Made by a program: the position numbers and the translations under genes. The notes beneath the pieces were generated by a model. The model did no database searches, had not been told where the DNA came from, and was given only the letters and a program-made list of their open reading frames with translations. A stretch of DNA of 64,000 nucleotides from Axinella damicornis (taxonomy: Eukaryota > Porifera > Demospongiae > Axinellida > Axinellidae): contig OZ007513.1 of the NCBI GenBank assembly GCA_963931865.1, forward strand, positions 310,001 to 374,000, in the 5' to 3' direction. Of the stretch, positions 1-10,600 are shown piece after piece. Position 1 is the first letter of the stretch, and the number at the start of each line of letters is the position of its first letter.

Positions 1-1340
1 CTGGAGCAACGATCAAAGTCAATCCTACCCCCTGATGCATTAGTGCAGAAGATATTTCTCGTTTGTGTTCCCTCACCGCACGTTGCTCCACCTGATGGGA
101 AACATTCCGTGTAATCCCCCGTACTCCATTGGACACACGGGACAGACGGACAGAGTTTGAGCTCAATCAAATGCTGGCAGGGTGTTCCACTTCCCAACGA
201 CGATATCAAGATGTCCCTTGTCCTGTTACTGTAGGTCAGGTCACAGGTAGCAGGACATGGAGACCAGTCGGTCCATGGACTGACAACACAATCTCGGGGA
301 CATGAGACATCACATGACTCGAGTTCGAGGGGGCGGGGCTCAGTGTTGTGTAACTTGCACTTTTCTAAGTCCACAGAAACCATTGATCCATTCACGGAGT
401 CTTGTAAGCAGTAGACGTAACGTTTCCTCAAACCGGTTCCACAGGTCGAACCACCTGTGAAGGTGCATACGGACCATTCGGACGTTTCCCAGGAGTACTC
501 GGGGCATGTGTCGGCAGATGGGTTGATCTGACATGATCGAGATTCTTCAGTGGCTAGACAAATCTCTCCCATCGTAGGGAACTGCAGGACAGTGCGCGAG
601 CGCCTCTGGACACTGGTGGGTGTGGAGTCATCGCATATTGCCTCACAATTGGACCACGGGGTCCACCCGGACAGCACACAGGGACACGGGATTTCACATA
701 GCTGTTGAGAAGCAGGGGGCACGACACGCGCATACGCGGTCTCACTGAGACAGAGCGTACTATTAGCAGTCTTTCCTTCCAAATCAACGCACTCCACTGC
801 TCGATTGCGCAGGCCATAGCTACATCTCGATGACCGGTTTACTGCCGCGCAATTCCCCCACTGTCCGACCCGCCACGTGTAGGTACGCGGTAGGGTATCT
901 AGCGTAGACGGACAGGAACCGCAAGTGGCGTTCTCGATCAGGGCTGGACAAGGTACGCCTCCATTCTTTGGCGGTAACATGACATCTCTATAGCGGCTGC
1001 GGTACCTGCTAATGGCACAATCGCATTCACTCCATTGCGACCACAGAGACACAACACAGTCTCTCGCACATATCTCTTCCGGACACGTCTCCGTTTCAGG
1101 AGCTCTCGGCATCCCGTTCTCCTCGCAGTAGTACCACGGCGCAGTTGCGTTGTCCCTGGTCCGAACGCACGAGGCCGATCTCTCTCTGTAGCAGCCGGAG
1201 CTGGAGTTGATTCGTCTGCATTGCCCCCAGTTCCCCGCCAACACAGCGAGACCTTCCGGGGGTGAAAACTGCCCATAAGCTTGCAAAACCAGGACGGCCA
1301 CAGCGATCCACGACAGCTCCCAGTGGGCTTGCATAGTCAT
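1..1340 (-). CDS. Secreted thrombospondin type-1 repeat protein, N-terminal part (runs off window)
   Basis: One uninterrupted reading frame runs from an ATG at 1340 (second ATG at 1334) to the left edge, about 447 codons, with no stop and no intron. Residues 1-23 form a signal peptide with a hydrophobic core (WIAVAVLVLQAYG). The rest is a chain of about seven cysteine-rich modules, near residues 37-91, 95-143, 155-219, 222-279, 284-347, 351-402 and 404 to the edge. Modules of the form CVVSxWxxWSxC (CVVSLWSQWSEC, CVVSPWTDWSPC) alternate with WxVGQWGNC-type modules; RxRx strands and closing CxxxC pairs are typical of TSP1 domains. The alternation recalls THSD7-type proteins, but that assignment is an inference. 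The product is probably extracellular or membrane-tethered, involved in adhesion or guidance. The C-terminal end, including any membrane anchor, is outside the window. Confidence 0.88.
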   Translation of the reverse strand, partial: MTMQAHWELSWIAVAVLVLQAYGQFSPPEGLAVLAGNWGQCRRINSSSGCYRERSASCVRTRDNATAPWYYCEENGMPRAPETETCPEEICARDCVVSLWSQWSECDCAISRYRSRYRDVMLPPKNGGVPCPALIENATCGSCPSTLDTLPRTYTWRVGQWGNCAAVNRSSRCSYGLRNRAVECVDLEGKTANSTLCLSETAYARVVPPASQQLCEIPCPCVLSGWTPWSNCEAICDDSTPTSVQRRSRTVLQFPTMGEICLATEESRSCQINPSADTCPEYSWETSEWSVCTFTGGSTCGTGLRKRYVYCLQDSVNGSMVSVDLEKCKLHNTEPRPLELESCDVSCPRDCVVSPWTDWSPCPATCDLTYSNRTRDILISSLGSGTPCQHLIELKLCPSVPCVQWSTGDYTECFPSGGATCGEGTQTRNIFCTNASGGRIDFDRCS

Positions 1341-2440
1341 CGCTGTTCTCTGGAAGTTGAGGCTGCAATATAAATTCTAGTTCCTATGCTAGATTCTGGG
1401 ACGGTAGATCTACATGCGCAAAATGCAGCTAGCTACCTAATCCTATCATTCTTTGTGATGCACTAGTAATCGCAGCTTTATAAATTCTGCCCGACTGCTT
1501 TTAGCAGCTCTAGCACTGAGGAAGTAGGAAGACGTGTAGGTCTCAATTGCGCAATTAATACACTTAATTCAAATGATATTCATAGTGGGATTGGAGCCGC
1601 TGAGTTGTTAAAAATCATGAATGTGTTCTAATAGCTTGTACAATGAACATAACTTACAAGACGTTTGACAACTGGCAAATGCCTTATACCATGACGGGAT
1701 GGATGCCGTCCGCAAAGAGAAACTGCAAGAGCACCTGAAAACTGAGCTCTTAGATAATATCGGTGTCATGATCACTTGGCTGCAGAAATTATGACAAGAA
1801 TAGCCACTGACCAATGCCTGAAATGTTGGGAAGGCTAATGCACTACAACTGCATATGTTGGGCATGTCAGTAATTTAGCTGTCCTTGGAATGGCATGGGT
1901 TGCACAAAGAAGAAAGAAAAAACCCAGAAGGCACCGTAAGTGTATACTCAAGCTTAATAAATTGTGACATAAAGAGTAGCTATCTCCCAATCTATCAAAC
2001 CATTCTTTCCCATCAAGTAACAAATAACCGGAGGTGGGTAGCCACAATTCGGAGTGCATCCTTTTCACACTTGGCAACCAACAGATACTAGTTATCTTAG
2101 ATAGAAATAATGTACTTGTGGGATGGATCTCACAGAATGAGAGAAGGAAGGACGAGAGCATCTCACCAGTTGTATACAGCCAATCAGAGAGTGGGATTCT
2201 GCAGGTCATCCTTGTTCGCCTGGTTCTTTTCTTCAATGCAAGCATCCAGCAAGAGACAAAGCTTTCTTATTGCAGAATGGTAAAAGGTGTCTGCTCAGTT
2301 AAAGCACAGTATTTATGACACCCAGGACTGCAAGGTGTAGTTCCCTGTCGTCGAGCAGAGGAGGTAAGCCATGGTTGTGCCCTGCTAATTGAAGCACTGC
2401 TTCTTGGAGAGTCTGGGGGTGTAGCTTAGACAGGCCATTC
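1341..2440. other. Spacer upstream of the TSP1-repeat gene
   Basis: AT-rich sequence with no reading frame that resembles a protein and no clear splice-bounded exon. It should hold the promoter of the gene starting at 1340; no TATA box is obvious close to that start. Confidence 0.5.
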
Positions 2441-2906
2441 AACCACCAGCATAGCCTCATTCCCAGGCCATCCAACCACCAGCATTGCTTAGCCTCATTC
2501 CCAGGCCATCCAACCACCAGTATTGCTTAGCCTCATTCCCAGGCCATCCAACCACCATGGCAGCATTGCTTAGCCTCATTCACAGGCCATCCAACCACCA
2601 GCATAGCCTCATTCCCAGGCCATCCAACCACTAGCATTGCTTAGCCTCATTCACAGGCCATCCAACCACCAGCATAGCCTCATTCCCAGGCCATCCAACC
2701 ACCAGCATTGCTTAGCCTCATTCACAGGCCATCCAACCACCAGCATTGCTTAGCCTCATTCACAGGCCATCCAACCACCAGCATAGCCTCATTCCCAGGC
2801 CATCCAACCACCAGTATTAATTTTGATAACTTGCAGTATGCAAATAGGGCTGCAAGCGATCAAAATCTAATACTGGTGGTGGAAATGGCCTGGGAACGAG
2901 GCCTTA
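2441..2906. repeat. Minisatellite made of a hairpin-element arm, ending in a complete hairpin
   Basis: About ten tandem copies of a 33-38 bp unit built on TAGCCTCATTCCCAGGCC followed by ATCCAACCACCAGCA. The last copy (from 2784) is the left arm of a full palindrome whose right arm closes at about 2906 with GGCCTGGGAACGAGGC. The array therefore looks like tandem amplification of one arm of the window-wide palindromic element. Confidence 0.85.
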
Positions 2907-3038
2907 GGCATGTACGTATACTGTATACGTAGCTGGTTTTAAAGTGATCGATGTCATATTCATCACTGCACCAACGTAGTAGATGCACTATCGACAAAAT
3001 TAAGTATCCCTACCTGCTGCTGCTGCTGTCGTGCTACA

Positions 3039-3295
3039 GTGGAACCTGTCAAGAGCGCATGATGACGTCATTGTTTTTTTCACGGCGGAAAACAATGATG
3101 TCATCATGCGCTCTTGAACCTGTCTATAGTGGCCACCCTTGGAAGTTGGAACACAACATTGGCCATCATACATGTACAGAGGCGACCTGCATAATTGGTG
3201 CCCCAAAGAGCACCCCTCTATAGAAATTGCTCTGTACAAGCAGGTCGCCTCCATATGATGGCCAATGTTGTGTTCCAAGTGTGGCCGCTATACGG
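3039..3295. repeat. Two adjacent perfect-arm hairpins
   Basis: The first hairpin (about 3050-3114) has arms TCAAGAGCGCATGATGACG and its complement around a short A/T-rich loop. The second (about 3137-3290) has arms around GGAACACAACATTGGCCATCAT and a loop of about 70 bp. An AGTGGAACCTGT motif flanks the first and recurs at about 3880, suggesting a terminal sequence. This is a different family from the TAGCCTC palindromes. Confidence 0.75.
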
Positions 3296-4185
3296 GCTCC
3301 TACTAGGAAGGACATCTCAACTTGTGAATCTTGCAAGTGCAATACATAGAGACAGCTCAGGGAATTACTGCTCTATAGAAATTGCACTTTATATACAGGT
3401 TTTTGGTATGGCTCCCATACACGTGTAGGCTGTATTCAGTATTAAACTTTCAATTTGGAACATGTACCCTCACCACTGCACAAAACCCTGCCAAAGAAGT
3501 TTCTCTAAAGCCGCCAAAATCAAATAGCGATGACCCCAGTCATGCTGACTACCGTACCTGGTTCCTCTGGGCGGCTGTGGTTGCCATTAGCAATACTGCA
3601 CCTGGTTCGTCTGGTCATCGGGGGGGGGGGGGGGGGGGGGGGGCGGTTGATGTTGCCATTAGCGATGACCCCAGTCATGCTGACTACTGTACCTGGTTCC
3701 TCTGGTCATCAGGTGGGTTGGCTGCGGTATGTTGCCATGCATTTGCAAAAATGAATTAATGCTGAATGGGTGACGAGAGTTGTACCATCACCATTCCTGG
3801 TTCGCAAGGTCAGACATCCAGAGAGAAACGTTTTCGGGCTCTGGTATTGGGTATGCGTGTGGGGGGTATATATATAGTGGAACCTGTGTATTTATTGCAG
3901 ACAGTGTCCTACTAGCTCCCCTGCCAATTTAAATGTTATGACATCATCAGACAAGATTAGTATATAGTAACCAGATACCATGACATCATCAGATGAGACT
4001 GTGATGGATGATCAGATAATACCATACCATCAGGGAATATGACATCATGATGACATCATCACATCACTGTTGACTTGTTTTCGCCATCCAATCATAAACA
4101 AATAAATATACTAATCACTGTCCTGTGGTTAACATTATACCAACAAACAAGCGTGTGGTATGAGATGGGAAGTGCCACTTAACCT
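3296..4185. other. Repeat-containing spacer
   Basis: Contains a G homopolymer of more than 20 bases near 3620-3645. It is flanked by two direct copies (about 3527 and 3661) of a segment beginning AGCGATGACCCCAGTCATGC. No convincing coding sequence was seen. Confidence 0.5.
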
Positions 4186-5011
4186 ACTGTTTTCAAATAC
4201 TACGTTAGATACTCCCGGGCCTTGGCAACCCTCCAGCAGAACAGCTACACCTGTCAGTGATTGCACGGCTGGGGAGTCCTGTCGCTCCACTTCCTCTTGG
4301 AGACGATCAATTGGGAGAGGCAGTGTGTGTTCATATCACTGTCCATTTAAAGGACAAACTGACCCCATGTTTTAGTCCCTCCCAATGAGTTTGGCTTTGT
4401 CGCTATGGCGATGTTTGTTGTTGAAGAAGAGTGGGACAACAAATACGCTATTCAGCTACAGGTGTTTGAATGTTTGTTGATTTACATACCAGAATCCTGA
4501 CTGTGTATTTTTTGTTTCCACCTCCACCACAAGTAGTCAACAAGGACGCAACATGTAGTCACCAAGACCTTTCAGTTTGTGTTGCTATGTGGTACGCCAG
4601 CTTAGAAACAACTGTTGAAGCAGCTGTTGTATTGCTGCGTAGACAAGTTGATCTGTTATTAGTCTCTTCCCAGACCCACTACACGCACCGTGTGATCTCA
4701 CATTTGTCGTTTGTTGCTGCTAGTACAAAATGGATGCGGTTTCTGACAGGAGACGACGATTGACAAGGCAAAGAGTGCAGCGACATTGAGACGAGGCGAG
4801 GAGGGAGAGTCAGAGCGGCTGACTGCAAGAGAAAGAGACTTGGCAGGCAGAATGAAGTTGGCGTTCGCCGTTCACAGAGACTCGCCATCGCTCGTGATTA
4901 TGTTCTGCAACTGCCAAAGCTTCCAGCGAGGCATCTCTGGTGGTCAACCACATGCACTAGTAACTTATGACATGCAGCAGGTGTTGACACAAGGACATTT
5001 CCTAGAAGGTA
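4186..5011 (+). pseudogene. Unrecognised coding-like exons, frame-disrupted or incompletely resolved
   Basis: Several stretches read like protein and end at splice-like sites, but do not join into one clean frame. 4220-4377 reads LHLSVIARLGSPVAPLPLGD and then a stop. 4390-4460 reads NEFGFVAMAMFVVEEEWDN and ends at CTACAG|GTGTTTG. 4534-4760 follows a pyrimidine-rich acceptor and contains MWYASLETTVEAAVVLLRRQ. 4786-5010 (frame +1) contains ARERDLAGRMKLAFAVHRD and ends at GAAG|GTAAAC. The frames change between blocks without obvious introns, so this is either a decayed gene or exons I could not place. I do not recognise the family. Confidence 0.35.
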
Positions 5012-5241
5012 AACATCTTGTTGAGTACCAGGTCTGAGGTATTTAATGCATGTAATTATGGCTTCTGCACGTGTAGTACTCCCAGGCCCCGCCCAGCTTT
5101 TCTGTGCATACACGTACCAATACAGTAGATAGTACAGGGTGCAATTTCCCTATCTCGTTGTGTTTGTTCCTATAATTCTTTCTCCCTTCCCTCGTATATT
5201 ATGCTCGTAACAGTGTTTTGGTCTTGTAGGTTACCTAAACC

Positions 5242-5324
5242 TAGCCTCGTTCCCAGGCTGTTCCCACCACCAGCATTCAGTAAGCGATGAATGCTAGCGG
5301 TGGGAACAGCCTGGGAACGAAGCT
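5242..5324. repeat. Palindromic hairpin element (TAGCCTC family)
   Basis: Left end TAGCCTCGTTCCCAGGC, right end GCCTGGGAACGAAGCTA. Inner arms read GTTCCCACCACCAGCATTC and its near complement around a loop of under 15 bp. Confidence 0.85.
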
Positions 5325-6653
5325 AACCTAAACCTATTTACTGCAACAACATGAAGTAATTTCGGCAACACAACAACCTCAGTTGTATATTCTTTGCCTA
5401 GTTACCATAGCAACAGAATAATTAGCAGGTGGAAGAACATTAGCTATACGAATGGAAGATCAGAACAGGATTAAGTGACTTGTACAGTTGTGTTTATACT
5501 GCTGTTGCCATGGCAACTCGGGTAGCTCCACGCAGTCACGTTGGTGTGTGCTCTATGTTGGGTGATCAAAAGCCTGGGGAGATGATAAGAGATTTTAATG
5601 ACATCACCATTAATGTCATAGATGAATGGTTAGTCTGTCTATTGCATGCTTGGCCGCAGAAACTACATGTAGTACAACCTGGTAGTCTTACAGGACTGAC
5701 GTAGCCTCATCCCAGGCCTTCTACACCTCTAGTTATGACCGCTTACAGTATGTCTGGGGAATCATAGCACGTGATGTTGTCACGCCTCTCAACAGCCAAG
5801 TAATGTACGAGACCGATCTACATTCTGTGCTAGCTACAACGTGCCAACAGAGAGCTACACTGACCGTGTGAAGCATACCGAGGCTAGAAGGTATGACTCC
5901 AAAGGGCTGTCGGGTAACAGGTGTGAAAATGCTCAGCAGTGACGCAACCTTCCCATGGAGCGAAGTGTTGGAGTTTCACCACTTAAATGGCATAAAGGCC
6001 TGAGAACAAGGTTAGGATTGACGTGGGGGCTGCTCAAGCTCGCTACTCGCTAGCGCTCCAGTAATTATGTGAAAATATGGTTCTAAGATATGAAGTTGGT
6101 TCATTAGACAAGGAATCCACTGTATAATACACCTGGTCCATATTAGTCCTGTTCCCAGTGGAGCTGAGAATCTAAAGGCTCGTTAACCAGGTTATCAGCC
6201 ATGACATCATATAACTGGTGTCTGGATATGTCTAGCGATGAGGGCAAACTATTGTGCTAAGACATGACTATACAGAAACATCACAGCTCTACTCACTGTT
6301 TTGGGGGCCTTCTGATTGGCCCTTGGGTTTTACTAGGAATTGCATATGCACAGAGAATGCCTGGTGCACGCGAGCATAATTAGTAGGCATGGCCTCATGC
6401 AGTAGGCCGGCCACGTGTAGTCAGTGCTGTTGAGATGGCAGAGTTCACTGAAGTAGTGCACGTGCTGAAACTCATGGCGTGTTTAGCTCACTGTGCACAC
6501 AACTAATCTCTCTGCTTGGGAGCAAGAAATGGAGTGGTTTGTTTGTGTACATAAGTCATTAACAACTGGAGGTATGGATTCAATAATCATCTGTAACAGC
6601 AGCAGAGAGAAGTTCCCAGACCCCATACCAACAATAGCTCAAAAGATGTACTA
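5325..6653. other. Spacer without recognisable genes
   Basis: Holds a single unpaired TAGCCTCATCCCAGGCC end at 5701, probably a decayed palindromic element. Nothing else was recognised. Confidence 0.4.
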
Positions 6654-6741
6654 TAGCCTCCCAGGCCATTTGCACCCCAGCTGTTAATTGGTTGCCACAA
6701 GCGAGTGTCCATGGAGCCCAGAAGGCCTGGGAAGGAGGCTA
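6654..6741. repeat. Palindromic hairpin element (TAGCCTC family), diverged
   Basis: Begins TAGCCTCCCAGGCC and ends GGCCTGGGAAGGAGGCTA. Only the outer ends pair well; the inner arms are diverged. Confidence 0.7.
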
Positions 6742-6771
6742 GCAAAACTTTGCACCACAATACCTCAGCAG

Positions 6772-7375
6772 TAGCCTCGTTCCCAGGCCGTCTGCCAGTC
6801 GCGCGCGCACCGCATACGTGACCTTTGAACCCTTGTCAGATAGCTGGCAGAAGGCCTGGTACCACTCCTACGTCATTTACAAGTGCTTAAGTACTGCAAG
6901 GTGGACACGGTTGTGACGTAGGTGGACACGGTTTCATGTAAAATGGCGGCGTGCCAGAAGTTCACGGGCTAACGGCAGGTTTCCTAGCGAGTTATTGTTG
7001 GCTTTTACGCTACCGTGGTGGACCACTGGAGGCGTCAGGTATGGAACTCCTTGTTGTACGGTTGTAGTAGCTAGGTAACTACAATAGCTTACCTCTACAG
7101 TAGCTTACCAAGCGCTTGGTAAGACTTACGCCTGAGTAGTCAAACGTTAGTGCATGCTGTATTGCCGTTAGCGCTGAGTTGGCATCAAGTTGCTGTCTTC
7201 GTGGTATCAATATAAACTCGAAAATACTTGTAGTCGAGTAGCTTTACAACCGTGTCCACTTTGCTTGTAAATGACGTAGGAGTGGTACCAGGCCTTCTGC
7301 CAGCTATCTGACAAGGGTTCAAAGGTCACGTATGCGGTGCGCGCGCGACTGGCAGACGGCCTGGGAACGAGGCTA
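6772..7375. repeat. Long inverted repeat with TAGCCTC-family ends, about 600 bp
   Basis: The outer 124 bp or so (6772 to about 6895) is repeated in inverse orientation at about 7260-7375 with near-perfect pairing: GTCTGCCAGTCGCGCGCGC on the left, GCGCGCGCGACTGGCAGAC on the right. The unpaired centre is about 360 bp and includes two direct GGTGGACACGGTT motifs and no reading frame. It has the same termini as the short hairpins, so it looks like a longer member with a captured interior. Confidence 0.85.
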
Positions 7376-7615
7376 CCTCAGCAGTACTCTCAGTTCAGAA
7401 CAGCAATGCAGTGTGGAAGCCAGTGTATGGCTTGTACTGGTGCAGGCTAGCCTCGTTTCCAGGCCACGTGGGAGCCTCTGTAAACTACTTATAAATCTCT
7501 GTATAACATTGTACTATGTTCGCAGGCCGCCTCAACCGCCCTGAGTACTGGGCACCTCTAGTAGTACACCGTATTTGAACTATTAGACATTGAACTTCAA
7601 ACCGTCTGAATACCT

Positions 7616-10600
7616 CTAGGCTAAGGAGACTGTGCAAAGGAGTTCAATTTTGTTTGTGAAAGGGAAGATGAATAACCGACTGACCAATCGAAATGACCTC
7701 TCCTGCTCCCTCCGTCGCTGCTCCGTCAATCTAGCCACCTCCTCCACCTTGGTTTGCAGAAGTGCTAGAGGTCAGAGGTCAGAGGACAAAGGTCAAAGGC
7801 AAATACTGATATTATCCAATGGTCTAAATAGACTCTAAACAGGGGCGTGGCATTGCCTGCATTGCGGTCGATCCAGCTCAGAGAGTCCGCATGAGCATTC
7901 AAGATCTTGAGAATCTGTGAGACCTGGATGGAAGATACCTGTGCCATCAGAACACTCCTACACACATACATGCATCAGGGTTCAAGATTTCCCTACAACG
8001 TGATGTCATGTCCTGCCTCCTCCGATATCACATGAACATCACATGACCAACAGATGAGACTATTAAAGTATGACAAACCATATTACAGTGTTAACCTCAA
8101 TATCACATGACTACTCACCGGGCTGTCCTCTTCTTGGGAGGTATTGGAGGTGTTCACTTGTTCGATGATGTCCTTTAGATCCTGCGCCATTTGCTTCAGC
8201 TGGAGTCTATTTTCTCTGCTGTCTGGTAACTATGGCAACAGAGAGGGCACCATCCATAACACCAGAGTGCACAGAGTGAGCAGAGGCTATACCCCGCAAT
8301 CATCTGCACAGAAACACACACATAACACACGTTGTTGCCCTTTCTAGGTCGGCATGGTGACCAGAGTGGGCGGCTGTTTCTGGAGCCCCTCCTCCAGCTC
8401 CACGAGGATGTCTGTCAACTCTGCCTGCTGTGTGTGGATCAACTCTAGTTCACTGTCCAATCTGGAAGGGAGGGAGAGAGTGAGGGAGAGAGAGGGGAGG
8501 AAGGGAGGGAGAGAGGGAGGGCGGGAGGGAACAAAAGGGAGGGAGGGGAGAGGGAGGGGGGTTGAAGGGAGAGGGACGGAGGGAGGGGAGAAGGAGGAAT
8601 TGTCAGTGTACATGCGGTAATAAAATTACTGGGTGTGGGCGTAACAGAAGTGGGATGTTCATGGGGCAGGATTAGACTACTGACGTGTGACCTTTGTACT
8701 TCACTACAACCTCTAAAACCTCGAACTCCGCAAAGAATGGTCAAGACTAATATGCTAGGTATCTCGGGCTAGGAATGAGATATGAAGCTGGGATTTGCAC
8801 CATTGTGATCAGCATGAATGGAGCTTTCCAATGATGTCCTTTTTAATGTAGGTTGAATTTTAACCCAAAATCATGAAAAACCATGGATTATAGCCTTTGG
8901 TCGAGTGCGATTTTTGGCAAAATGTGACCGAAATTGAAAAACATTTTAAGAACATCATTTGAAAGCTCCTTTTATGCTGACCACAATGGCACAATCCCCA
9001 GCTTCATATCTCAGTCATATACGTAGTGCAGCGTCCTCTATTCCCAATGCCAATTTTGGCTCATAGGTCCATTTCGCCCCCACCACAGCTTCGCCCCCAC
9101 CACAGCTTCGCCCCCACCACAGCTACATATCTGTTCTGACCCATAGTCAATTAAGTCCTTTCTATCACCTTTCTACCCTCAACGTCACGCACGTGAGGAA
9201 AGCTACCAGGCCCTTTGCGTTCTTTGTGCAACTGAAAATGGCACGATGCTAACCATTGCCAACTTCCCTGATACTAGTCAACAAGTGTGCACAATCAAAA
9301 ACCAAACGCACCATCAGACTCACTACCTTTGCTGCTCCGTCTTGACTCTTTGGACGTCTTCATTCAATTCAGTGATCTTGAGAGCAGAGAAATGAGGGGA
9401 GGGAGGAGAGAGGGAAGAGGGAGGGAAGGAGGGAGGGAAGGGGGAGGAAGGGAGGGAGGAAGGAAGGGAAGGAGGGAGGAAGGAGGGAGGGAGGGAGGGA
9501 GGGAGGGAGGGAGGGAAGGAGGGAGAAAGGAGGGAGGGAGGGAGGGAGGGAGGGAGGGAGGGAGGGAGGGAGGGAGGGAAGTGGAGGGAGGGGAGGGAAG
9601 TGGAGGGGAAGGATCGAGGCAGGGAGGGTGAGGACAAAGAAGGGAAATTTGCTATTGTAACACCTGGTTAATGAGTAGGGATCTCCTCCTCACCTTCTCC
9701 CCATTCTGAGCGAGCATGCGGTCCCATGTAGACACAAGCTGAGCCTGCTGGAGAAACACTTTCTCCTGGTCTTCCAGCTCCACACTCCACTGTGGGGGGA
9801 TCAGGAGGGAGGGAGGGAGGGAGGGAGGGAGGGAGGGAGGGAGGGAGGGAGGGAGGGAGGGAGGGAGGGAGGGAGGGAGGGAGGGAGGTTGGGAGGGAGG
9901 TTGGGAGGGAGGGAGGGAGGGAGTGAGGGAGGGAGGGAGGGAGGGAGGGAGGAAGGGAGGGAGGGAGGGAGGGAGAGGGAGGGGGGAGGGAGGGAGGGAG
10001 GGAGAGAGGGAGGGGGAGGGAGGGAGGTTGGGAGGGAGGTTGGGAGGGAGGGAGGGAGGTAGGGAGGGAGGGTGGGAGAGGAGGGAGGAAGGGAGAGGAG
10101 GGAGGGAAGGAGGGACGGAGGGAGAGGAGGGAGAGGGGAACACGGTGCTAGAATAAGGGATGCTACAACTGTTCCAAGTAGACCAAAATATCCTGCACAA
10201 GTATCATCTGCACCTTATTAATAAGGTCTTCAAGCTCTTTGAACGTATACTTCCGCCCTCCTCCTCCGCTAGTAGCTTGTGCAGTCGTGGTACCAGTCAG
10301 GGAGGGTTTGAGAGCACCAGAGGTGGTAGCTTGTCCCGTCAAACCAGTTGTGAATCCAGTCAGTCCAGGTTTGGGTCCGGGCAGGCCAGGCTGAGTGAGG
10401 AGGGAGGCTGCAGCCGAGGTTGTTGTGGTGGCCGTGGTGAGCTTCAGGCCACCTGCATTTGTTTGAGTGAGGGGACCTTTGATACCTGCACCTGCAAGTA
10501 TGTGTGAGTGTTGCAAATGTGACAATGGATTGCATCACTGAGCTGCTATGTTAACAATCCACAGATGAAACATCCTTTTTGGGGGCAAATGTCAGGCCAG

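Noticed and set aside
8344..10200. Gly/Arg/Glu- and Pro/Ser-rich frames over the purine tracts
   Set aside because: Simple translation of (GGGA)n microsatellites located in NUP62 introns.
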